The position numbers and the translations under genes are program-made. A stretch of 15,452 nt of DNA from Acidobacteriota bacterium (lineage in GTDB: Bacteria; Acidobacteriota; Terriglobia; Acidiferrales; 2-02-FULL-67-57): the NCBI GenBank assembly GCA_016189965.1, contig JACPRL010000003.1:1-15452 (forward strand). The letters are read 5' to 3'. The notes under the pieces were generated by a model. It searched no databases and was not told the origin of the DNA. It saw nothing but the letters and a program-made list of their open reading frames with translations. Of this stretch, positions 1 through 5,124 are shown piece by piece (positions within the stretch are counted from its first letter, which is position 1; the number at the start of each line of letters is the position of its first letter).

Positions 1-1
1 A

Positions 2-952
2 ATCTGGGGCGGGGCCGGCGGCCCGCCGGGCTACGCCATCGTCAAGCTCTACTCCGACGGCACGGCCACGGTCTTCTCCGGCTGCCAGGACATCGGCACG
101 GCCACGCGGACCTCGATGTTGCAGGTGGCGGCGGAAGAGCTTGGCCTAGCGCCCGAGAAAGTCAGCATCGTGATGGGCGACACGCAGGGCACGCCCTACG
201 GCTTCGTCAGCGGCGGAAGCCGAACCACACCCAGCCAGGCGCCGGCGGTGCGCATGGCGGCCGCGGAGGTCAAGCGGCAGTTGCTCGAGCTGGCCGCAAA
301 GCAGATGAACCTGCCGGCCAGCCGTCTCAACGCCCGCGACAGCTACGTCTACGACACGGAAGACCGCGCGACCCGCAAGCCCATCGCCGAGGTGGCCGCG
401 GCCCTGCAATTCGGCTTCGGCACCGGCGACCGCGAGCACAACATGCTCATCGGCAAGGGCTGGCGCGGGCCCAACCCCGACGACGTCAGCGTCAACAGTT
501 GGGGCGCGCAGTTCGCCGAGGTCGAAGTGGACACTGACACGGGCGAGGTCCGCGTGCTGCGCGTCGTGGCGGCGCACGAGGTCGGCCGCGTCATCAACCC
601 GCTCACCGCCACCAGCCAGATTGAAGGCGGGGTCATCCAAGGCCTCGGCTTCGCCCTGCACGAGGAGCGCGTGCTCAACAACGCCAGCGGCCGCATCGTC
701 AACGCCAACCTGCACGACTTCAAGATTCCCACCGCACTCGATGTCCCGGAGATCGAGAGCGTGTTGATTGATCTGCCCGACGAGCGCGCCAACAGCGTCG
801 GGGTCAAGGGCCTCGGCGAGCCGCCCATCATCCCCACCGCCGGCGCCATCGCCAACGCAGTCGCTGACGCCATCGGCGTGCGCCTCTTCGAGGCCCCCAT
901 GACGCCCCAACGCGTCCTGGAAGCGCTGGAGCTAGGAGGCCGCCGTGCGTAA
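2..952 (+). CDS. paoC: Molybdenum hydroxylase large subunit (PaoC/XdhA-type), 3' part
   Basis: This is the C-terminal 316 residues of a molybdopterin-binding subunit of the xanthine dehydrogenase/aldehyde oxidoreductase family; the 5' end lies outside the window. The visible part opens with a glycine-rich stretch and the motif GCQDIGTATRT (codons near 80-112), which contacts the molybdenum cofactor in this family. Near the end, GVKGLGEPP carries the conserved active-site glutamate (codon 818-820) that acts as base during substrate hydroxylation. The stop overlaps the GTG start of the FAD subunit by 8 bp, so the two are translationally coupled. The next gene is PaoB-like, which points to a PaoABC-type periplasmic aldehyde oxidoreductase rather than a purine dehydrogenase. 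The substrate cannot be read from this part, and the [2Fe-2S] subunit would be expected upstream. The family call is firm; the PaoC subtype rests mainly on the neighbour. Confidence 0.93.
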   Translation: MWGGAGGPPGYAIVKLYSDGTATVFSGCQDIGTATRTSMLQVAAEELGLAPEKVSIVMGDTQGTPYGFVSGGSRTTPSQAPAVRMAAAEVKRQLLELAAKQMNLPASRLNARDSYVYDTEDRATRKPIAEVAAALQFGFGTGDREHNMLIGKGWRGPNPDDVSVNSWGAQFAEVEVDTDTGEVRVLRVVAAHEVGRVINPLTATSQIEGGVIQGLGFALHEERVLNNASGRIVNANLHDFKIPTALDVPEIESVLIDLPDERANSVGVKGLGEPPIIPTAGAIANAVADAIGVRLFEAPMTPQRVLEALELGGRRA

Positions 953-1934
953 CTTCGAATACATTGACGCCGCCACCACCGACCGCGCCGTCCGCCTGCT
1001 CGGCCGACAGCGCGACCGCGTCAGGCTCATCGCCGGCGGCACCGACCTGCTGGACGAGCTCAAGGAAGGGCTGCTCGCTCCCGAGCGCCTCATCAACCTC
1101 AAGGCCAACACCCGCCTGCGCTACGTGCGCTACAGCGCCGCCGAGGGGCTGCGGCTGGGCGCGCTCGCCACCCTGACGCAGGCCGAAACCGACGGCAACG
1201 TCCGGCTGCACTACCCGCTGCTGGTCGCGGCGCTGCGGACCATCGCCTCGCCGCAAATCCGCAACGTCGCCACCGTGGGCGGCAACCTCTGCCAGCGGCC
1301 GCGCTGCTGGTACTACCGCAGCCAGCCGCTGCACTGCGCCCGCAAGGGAGGGCCGTTCTGCTACGCCATCGCGGGCGAAAACACCTACCACGCCATTCTG
1401 GGCGGCCACCAGTGCTTCATCGTTCACCCGTCCGACCTGGCTCCGGCCCTCATCGCCCTCGATGCCAAGATCACCTATCTCGGAACCAAAGAGCGCAAGA
1501 CCATCCCGCTGGAAGAATTCTTTATCGGTCCGGACAAGGACATCACCCGCGAGAACATCCTCGAGCAGAATGAAGTGGTCGAAGAAGTGCACGTGCCGCC
1601 CCCCGCACCGGGCCTGCGCGGCGTCTATCTGAAAGTCCGCGACCGCCAGAGCTGGGACTTCGCCACGGCGAGCGTGGCCGCGGCGCTTGAAATGGAAGGT
1701 GACCTCTGTCGCCGCGCCCGCATCGTATTGGGCGCAGTGGCGCCCAAACCGTGGCCCGTCCCCGCCGCTGACCAGGTTCTCAGCGGCGCCCGCGTCACGC
1801 CGGCGCTCGCCCAGCAGGCTGCCGAGGCGGCGTTGCGCGGCGCGCGGCCGATGTCGCAAAACGCCTACAAGGTGCCGCTGGCCCGCAACCTCGTCCGCCG
1901 CGCTATCCTGGAAGCCGCCGGCCAGGCGGCGTGA
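945..1934 (+). CDS. paoB: Molybdenum hydroxylase FAD/[4Fe-4S] subunit, PaoB-like
   Basis: This 329-residue protein is the FAD-binding medium subunit that passes electrons from the [2Fe-2S] subunit to the acceptor. IAGGTDLL (residues 29-36) and TVGGNLC (110-116) are the flavin-binding motifs of the family. A loop not found in ordinary xanthine dehydrogenase FAD subunits carries Cys121, Cys131, Cys139 and Cys157. From memory these match the four cysteines that bind the extra [4Fe-4S] cluster in E. coli PaoB (YagS). Cys116 is additional. Later segments KVRDRQSWDFA and NAYKVPLARN also fit PaoB. The start is GTG at 945, with AGGAGG at 934-939 five bases ahead, inside the end of paoC. Length is close to E. 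coli PaoB (about 318). I infer an aldehyde-oxidising enzyme; location and substrate are not shown by this subunit. Confidence 0.93.
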   Translation: MRNFEYIDAATTDRAVRLLGRQRDRVRLIAGGTDLLDELKEGLLAPERLINLKANTRLRYVRYSAAEGLRLGALATLTQAETDGNVRLHYPLLVAALRTIASPQIRNVATVGGNLCQRPRCWYYRSQPLHCARKGGPFCYAIAGENTYHAILGGHQCFIVHPSDLAPALIALDAKITYLGTKERKTIPLEEFFIGPDKDITRENILEQNEVVEEVHVPPPAPGLRGVYLKVRDRQSWDFATASVAAALEMEGDLCRRARIVLGAVAPKPWPVPAADQVLSGARVTPALAQQAAEAALRGARPMSQNAYKVPLARNLVRRAILEAAGQAA

Positions 1935-1947
1935 AGGAGAGTGGTAG

Positions 1948-2001
1948 CGCAGGTTCCCGAGCGAAGCCCGAGGCCAGTCGGGCGAGCCGACGGTACCTGC
2001 G
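1948..2001. repeat. Palindromic spacer repeat after paoB
   Basis: The short gap between paoB and the cupin gene is bounded by CGCAGGT (1948-1954) and ACCTGCG (1995-2001), a perfect 7-bp inverted repeat. Inside it lie CCCGAGCGAAG-type sequence and a TCGG/CCGA pair, so the whole stretch can fold into a long hairpin. Similar GAGCGAAG words recur in other spacers of this window (around 5020 and 6380), which suggests a dispersed intergenic repeat family. There is no T-run behind it, so it need not terminate transcription. Confidence 0.5.
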
Positions 2002-2009
2002 GCATTGGC

Positions 2010-2015
2010 AAGGAG
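2010..2015 (+). promoter_or_regulatory. Ribosome binding site that fixes the cupin gene start
   Basis: AAGGAG at 2010-2015 is followed by a 7-base spacer and GTG at 2023. The only longer option is TTG at 2005, which would put this ribosome site inside the coding region and has none of its own. This decides the start at 2023. Confidence 0.7.
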
Positions 2016-2022
2016 CAACCAC

Positions 2023-2391
2023 GTGCACACCATCGAGAAAGTCAACCTGAACGAGAAGTTCGCCCGCTTCTGCGAGCACTGGAGCCCGAAAATTGTCGGC
2101 CAGGTGAACGATTTCTACGTTAAGCTGGTCAAGCTTCAGGGCGAATTCATCTGGCACCGGCATGAGGCGGAGGACGAACTCTTCCTGGTCGTGAAAGGCA
2201 GCCTGCTCATCAAGCTGCGCGACGGGGAGATTCGGCTCGGCAAGGGCGAGTTCGTCGTCATCCCGCGCGGGGTCGAGCACTTGCCGGTGGCCGAGGAGGA
2301 AGTGCACGTGGTGCTCATCGAGCCAGCCTCCACGCTCAACACCGGCAACGTGCGCAACGAGCGCACCCTGGCCGAACTGGAACGGATTTAG
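2023..2391 (+). CDS. Small single-domain cupin protein
   Basis: This 122-residue protein is one cupin beta-barrel. Cupin motif 1 is visible as G-x4-HRH-x4-E-x6-G (GEFIWHRHEAEDELF and following, about residues 36-55). Motif 2 is G-x5-P-x-G-x2-H (GEFVVIPRGVEH, about residues 73-84). The two histidines and glutamate of motif 1 and the histidine of motif 2 are the usual metal ligands, so metal binding is intact. Proteins of this size and type are often named mannose-6-phosphate isomerase-like, but nothing here shows that activity. It starts with GTG after a good ribosome site, follows paoB after 88 bp and precedes the VOC gene by 32 bp. It probably belongs to the same transcript as the molybdenum hydroxylase. 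The true substrate is unknown. Confidence 0.85.
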   Translation: MHTIEKVNLNEKFARFCEHWSPKIVGQVNDFYVKLVKLQGEFIWHRHEAEDELFLVVKGSLLIKLRDGEIRLGKGEFVVIPRGVEHLPVAEEEVHVVLIEPASTLNTGNVRNERTLAELERI

Positions 2392-2423
2392 CCCGACGTT
2401 CAATCCCAACCAGGAGAAGAAGC

Positions 2424-2912
2424 ATGGCAGACAAAGTAAAAGCAGTGCCGAAGGGCTTCCGCACCGTGAACGCCTACCTCGCCGTGGACGGCGGCGCGCG
2501 CGCCCTAGAGTTCTACAAGAAGGCCTTCAACGCCAAGGAACTCATGCGCATGATGTGGCCGGACGGACAGAAGGTCGCGCACGCCGAAGTCAAAATCGGC
2601 AACACCATCGTGATGATCTCGGACGAAAGCCCGGAGCGCGGCGTCCGCTCCCCCAACTCCCTCGGCGGCACCGGCCTGCGCCTCGTCCTCTACGTCCGCA
2701 ACTGCGACCGCGTCTTCAAGCGCGCCCTCAAGGCCGGCGCCACCTCCCTGATGGAGCCCGCCGACATGTTCTGGGGCGACCGCTGGTCGGAGGTGCAGGA
2801 CCCGTTCGGCCACCGCTGGAACATCGCCACCCACAAGGAAGACGTCGGTCCGGAAGAGCTGGACCGCCGCGCGCAGGAGTTCTTCGCCCAGATGGGCCAG
2901 CAGCAAAAGTAG
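2424..2912 (+). CDS. VOC (glyoxalase/bleomycin resistance fold) protein, PhnB-like
   Basis: This 162-residue protein begins with the pattern of PhnB-like VOC proteins: a beta strand (VNAYLAVDGGARALEFYKKAF, about residues 15-35), then an HAEVKIGNTIVMISDE strand pair. A second half contains RVFKRALKAGATSLMEPADMFWGDRWSEVQDPFGHRWNIATH. The VQDPFGHRWNIA segment is typical of the second betaalphabetabetabeta module. His and Glu occur at possible metal positions, but assignment needs a structure. AGGAG at 2412-2416 sits seven bases before the ATG. This branch (once called 3-demethylubiquinone-9 methyltransferase-like) has few proven functions, so no reaction is assigned. It lies between the cupin gene and mocA, probably in the same operon. 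The last 25 residues are charged and form a helical tail. Confidence 0.88.
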   Translation: MADKVKAVPKGFRTVNAYLAVDGGARALEFYKKAFNAKELMRMMWPDGQKVAHAEVKIGNTIVMISDESPERGVRSPNSLGGTGLRLVLYVRNCDRVFKRALKAGATSLMEPADMFWGDRWSEVQDPFGHRWNIATHKEDVGPEELDRRAQEFFAQMGQQQK

Positions 2913-2939
2913 CGACAAGCGACTCGCGACTAGCGACGG
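2912..2939. repeat. GCGACNN heptamer tandem repeat, four units
   Basis: Four consecutive 7-bp units begin at the last base of the VOC stop codon: GCGACAA, GCGACTC, GCGACTA and GCGACGG. Three units of the same family occur in opposite orientation at 7478-7498. Confidence 0.8.
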
Positions 2940-2965
2940 GCGAACCCGTCGTTCTCTTTGCCTTT

Positions 2966-2992
2966 CTCTGTGCCCTCTGTGTCCTCTGTGGT
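2966..2992. repeat. CTCTGTGNN triple repeat, 9-bp unit
   Basis: Three direct units of nine bases read CTCTGTGCC, CTCTGTGTC and CTCTGTGGT, followed by a short T-run. The spacer 2913-3069 between the VOC gene and mocA holds this, the heptamer tandem and no gene. A sister copy with 8-bp units lies at 6597-6620, also ahead of a plus-strand gene. Confidence 0.85.
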
Positions 2993-3069
2993 AAGTTTTT
3001 TCAAGGGTCGCGGGCTTGCCCTGAGTCCCGCAAAGCGAGATGAAGGCTCGCGAACCACGGGTCACGCTA

Positions 3070-3672
3070 ATGGAGCGCATCGCCGGCATCATCCTCGCCG
3101 CTGGGAAATCCTCGCGCATGGGCGAGGACAAGGCGCTGCTCCACTGGGCCGGCCGCACCTTCCTCGAACACCTGCTCACGGCCCTGAAAAACTCCCAGGT
3201 CGGCCTGGTGCGCGTGGTGCTGGGGCCGAACGCGGAGGAAGTCGAGCGCCGCATCGAGTTCGGCACCGCCGAAGTGGTCATCAACCGCGACTGGGAGAAG
3301 GGCCAGCTCTCCTCGCTCCTCGTCGCTCTGGATAGCTTGCCGCGCGGCATGGTCGAGGCGGCCGTCGTCTGCCTGGTCGACCACCCCTGCGTCTCCAGCC
3401 GTCTCATTCAGACGCTCATCGAAAAGTTCCGCGAAACCGGCAAGGCCATCGTCATGCCCACCTACCGCGGCCGGCGCGGCCACCCGGTGCTGTTCGCCGC
3501 CGCTCTCTTCGACGAACTGCGCGCCGCGCCCCTCGACGTCGGTGCCCGCCACGTCGTCCTCCAGCACCCCGACGACATCCTCGAAGTGCCGACCGAGGAG
3601 GAAGGCGTGGTGCTCAACGTCAACGACCCCGCCGCCTACGAAAAGGTTTTGCAAATCTCCCCGCCCGGCTAG
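3070..3672 (+). CDS. mocA: MocA-type molybdenum cofactor nucleotidyltransferase
   Basis: This 200-residue protein is a nucleotidyltransferase of the MobA/MocA group. The N-terminal signature LAAGKSSRMGEDK (about residues 9-21) is the nucleotide-binding loop, and VCLVDHPCVS carries the conserved metal-binding Asp region. RGRRGHPVLF is the MocA-like segment before the C-terminal half. MocA transfers CMP from CTP to molybdopterin, making the cytosine dinucleotide cofactor that PaoABC-type enzymes use. The paoC-paoB pair on the same strand supports that role over guanylyl transfer by MobA or a generic sugar-nucleotide role. An ATG at 3040 would add ten residues, but MERIAGIILAAG fits the family N-terminus better; neither start has a clear ribosome site. 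The gene is separated from the VOC gene by a repeat-filled 157-bp spacer, so it may have its own promoter. Confidence 0.85.
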   Translation: MERIAGIILAAGKSSRMGEDKALLHWAGRTFLEHLLTALKNSQVGLVRVVLGPNAEEVERRIEFGTAEVVINRDWEKGQLSSLLVALDSLPRGMVEAAVVCLVDHPCVSSRLIQTLIEKFRETGKAIVMPTYRGRRGHPVLFAAALFDELRAAPLDVGARHVVLQHPDDILEVPTEEEGVVLNVNDPAAYEKVLQISPPG

Positions 3673-3675
3673 AAT
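3648..3675 (+). promoter_or_regulatory. Possible promoter for the DUF1232 gene
   Basis: TTTGCA (3648-3653) and TAGAAT (3670-3675) are 16 bases apart and overlap the mocA stop codon. The -10 has five of six consensus bases; the -35 is weak. A leader of about 60 bases would follow before the ATG at 3740. Confidence 0.35.
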
Positions 3676-3739
3676 GGCAACAATGAATGTGGCACAGCGG
3701 CAGGAGCCGCTGGGCTGAACGCAGAAGGGAATGAGACGA

Positions 3740-4150
3740 ATGGCGTGGATGAAAGAAGCGCTGCTGGCGCTGCCGCGCGTGGCTTTGCTGATTCCCAAGC
3801 TGGCCGCCGACGAGCGCGTGCCCGTCCGCGTCAAGCTGGTGCTGGCAGGACTCGCCGTCTACCTCGCCTCGCCCTGGGACATCGTTCCAGACTTCATTCC
3901 CGTCCTCGGCCAACTCGACGACGCTGTCGCCGTGCTGCTGCTGCTTGACGGCATCCTCAACCAGGTGGACGACCGCATCCTGCTCCAACATTGGACGGGC
4001 GAAGTCCGCACCCTGCGCCGCCTGCAGTGGCTGTCCCGACTTGTGTCGGGATGGGTTCCCGCCCGCCTGCGGGCCCTCCTCTTCGGACGCGCCGTCGAAG
4101 CCGGTGAGCACCGCCTCCGCCAGGAGCCAACTGCCCGCGCCTCGAGCTGA
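3740..4150 (+). CDS. DUF1232 (YkvA-like) membrane protein
   Basis: This protein of about 136 residues contains the DUF1232 core: RVKLVLAGLAVYLASPWDIVPDFIPVLGQLDD, then a second hydrophobic stretch (AVAVLLLLDGIL). The SPxDxxPDFIPxxGxxDD pattern defines the family. Members are small membrane-associated proteins without a proven function. ATGs exist at 3731, 3740 and 3749. AAGGGA at 3725-3730 abuts the first but stands nine bases from the second, so 3740 is preferred. The C-terminal third (after about residue 98) is basic, and two DNA hairpins lie within its coding sequence at 4034-4074. This tail may have grown from a spacer repeat that became coding. The link to the upstream mocA operon is only by strand. 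Confidence 0.85.
   Translation: MAWMKEALLALPRVALLIPKLAADERVPVRVKLVLAGLAVYLASPWDIVPDFIPVLGQLDDAVAVLLLLDGILNQVDDRILLQHWTGEVRTLRRLQWLSRLVSGWVPARLRALLFGRAVEAGEHRLRQEPTARASS
4034..4074. repeat. Two hairpins inside the DUF1232 coding region
   Basis: TCCCGAC (4034-4040) pairs with GTCGGGA (4045-4051) across TTGT. GCCCGC (4061-4066) pairs with GCGGGC (4069-4074) across CT. Both lie in the reading frame near the 3' end of the gene. The first resembles palindromes that normally sit between genes in such genomes. Confidence 0.55.
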
Positions 4151-4222
4151 TTTCGAGCTTGCCGCAGCAAGGCTCTTGCGCCTTTCCCGGATTCATCGCA
4201 GAATAGGCGCCCCTGAACCGCG

Positions 4223-4426
4223 ATGACCGCCAAAAAGGAGAACACGAAGCGCTTCCTGGTGACGGTGGTCGGCACCGACCACTGGAACCCGGAGTTTCGC
4301 GGCTGGATTGAACGCCCCGCCGGCACCACCGCCGACCAGGTGCTGGCCGAGTACCGCAAGAAGTATCCACCGCCCTGGCAGGTCGTGGTCATGCCCGAGC
4401 GGGAAAAAACCTCCGGCATGGGCTAG
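4223..4426 (+). CDS. Small conserved-looking protein of unknown function
   Basis: I do not recognise this 67-residue protein. It has a basic N-terminus (MTAKKENTKR), then a beta-like strand FLVTVVGTDHWNPEFRGWIE, a helix around TTADQVLAEYRKKYPPPW and a final strand QVVVMPERE. The order strand-helix-strand would suit a compact alpha/beta fold. Its codons favour G or C at the third position like the neighbours, and no larger frame overlaps it, so I think it is real. The ATG follows CCGCG with no clear ribosome site. It lies 72 bp after the DUF1232 gene on the same strand and ends before a hairpin at 4458-4478, so it would be the last gene of this unit. No signal peptide or membrane segment is visible. 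Confidence 0.6.
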   Translation: MTAKKENTKRFLVTVVGTDHWNPEFRGWIERPAGTTADQVLAEYRKKYPPPWQVVVMPEREKTSGMG

Positions 4427-4457
4427 CCTGCTACAAGCAGGTTCCTCGACTTCGTCC

Positions 4458-4478
4458 AGCCCTTTCGTGGAAAGGGCT
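4458..4478. terminator. Perfect hairpin after the small gene, terminator-like
   Basis: AGCCCTTTC (4458-4466) and GAAAGGGCT (4470-4478) form a perfect 9-bp stem with a GTG loop, 31 bases after the stop of the small plus-strand gene. No T-run follows, so a classical intrinsic terminator is not supported. It could still block read-through between the converging plus-strand unit and the minus-strand Fe-S scaffold gene, or be a dispersed palindrome. Confidence 0.4.
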
Positions 4479-4483
4479 GCGGT

Positions 4484-4580
4484 CCGCTCGGAATGACCCA
4501 ATGAAAGAGCAGATCGTCGCCGTGGGGTCGCGCCTTCTCGGAACGAAGTGGAGACCCTGAGCTTGCCGAAGGGAGGCGCG
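4484..4580. repeat. Degenerate spacer repeats between converging genes
   Basis: The spacer 4427-4611 holds no gene. After the hairpin it contains CCGCTCGGAATGACC (near 4484-4498), close to the CGCTCAGCATGAC word at 6474-6486. It also contains AGACCCTGAGCTTGCCGAAGG (4552-4572), a relative of the AGACCCTGAGCC word at 6547-6558. I read these as degraded copies of the same intergenic repeats seen after the radical SAM gene. Confidence 0.5.
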
Positions 4581-4611
4581 ACATCGAGCCTGCCCAAGAG
4601 ACAAAGGAGCT

Positions 4612-4977
4612 TCAGCCCCCTGGGTCAATCTCTTTCACCAGCGCGCGCAGGGTGTCGGCGGCGAGTTGCACTGCGTGACGGCTGGCCGGCGGCAGTCCGC
4701 CCAACTCCTGCACCAGGCGCCGCTCGGTAATCTCGGCCAACTCCTCGACGCGGCGGCTTTGCATCAGCTCGGTGAGCAGCGAGCCCGCCGCCATCGCTGG
4801 CACGCAGCCCGAGCACTTGAAGCGCACGGCGGCGATGCGACCGTCCTCGACCCGCACCGCCAGCCGCAGCACGTCGCCGCAGACCGGGTTGGTCAGCTCG
4901 ACCCCCGCCGTGGCCTCGGGCAGCTCGCCCGCATTCCGCGGCTTCTGGAAGTGGTCAAGCACCTGCGCGCTGAACAT
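4612..4977 (-). CDS. NifU/IscU-like iron-sulfur cluster scaffold lacking the third cysteine
   Basis: This 121-residue protein is a single NifU N-terminal (IscU-type) domain on the minus strand. The start MFSAQVLDHFQKPRNAGELPEA is typical, followed by NPVCGD (Cys33 and Asp35) and KCSGC (Cys55, Cys58), matching the first and second ligand regions of IscU. The third ligand, the Cys of the HC pair in IscU, is replaced: residues 101-102 are His-Ala. Cys55 is an extra cysteine beside the normal position. IscU-type proteins assemble [2Fe-2S] clusters with a cysteine desulfurase; no desulfurase gene is in the window. The start has AAGGA a few bases upstream on its strand. It is transcribed divergently from the radical SAM gene (147-bp gap), whose product needs Fe-S clusters. 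It may be a scaffold using a different ligand or a carrier. Confidence 0.85.
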   Translation of the reverse strand: MFSAQVLDHFQKPRNAGELPEATAGVELTNPVCGDVLRLAVRVEDGRIAAVRFKCSGCVPAMAAGSLLTELMQSRRVEELAEITERRLVQELGGLPPASRHAVQLAADTLRALVKEIDPGG

Positions 4978-5012
4978 CGATCCTTCCCATTTCCGTTCAG
5001 CCCAGCGGCTCC

Positions 5013-5036
5013 CTTGTCCCGAGCGAAGTCGAGGGG
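5013..5036. repeat. GAGCGAAGTCGAGGGG-type spacer repeat
   Basis: The divergent spacer 4978-5124 contains TTGTCCCGAGCGAAGTCGAG (5014-5033), a close relative of words in the spacers after paoB and after the radical SAM gene. It is followed by AGGGG/CCCCT (5032-5036, 5039-5043). Confidence 0.5.
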
Positions 5037-5066
5037 TGCCCCTGGGTTATTTCTGCCAAATACCCT

Positions 5067-5097
5067 TTGCGCCTTCTCTGCGCTTGTGCTCTAATAC
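5067..5097 (+). promoter_or_regulatory. Possible promoter of the radical SAM gene
   Basis: TTGCGC (5067-5072) and TAATAC (5092-5097) are separated by 19 bases, and the ATG follows 27 bases later. The -10 is good; the spacing is long. The region is the only place upstream for a promoter, because the gene is divergent from the Fe-S scaffold gene. Confidence 0.35.
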
Positions 5098-5124
5098 GCG
5101 CTTCAGGGCGTTAGACTAGCAAAG

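Noticed and set aside
828..2045. Long minus-strand frame opposite paoC and paoB
   Set aside because: It lies opposite clear family members on the plus strand and its residues are compositionally driven by GC-rich codons; no recognisable domain.
2912..2992. CRISPR-like array
   Set aside because: Units are only 7 to 9 bp with no spacers, so they are tandem repeats.
3040..3069. Ten-residue N-terminal extension of MocA
   Set aside because: No better ribosome site, and the family N-terminus fits the ATG at 3070.
2958..3335. Plus-strand frame beginning in the CTCTGTG repeat and overlapping mocA
   Set aside because: Its first residues are translated repeat and the rest is mocA read out of frame.
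4666..5094. Plus-strand frame opposite the Fe-S scaffold gene
   Set aside because: The minus strand encodes a recognisable IscU-type domain; this frame has no family features.
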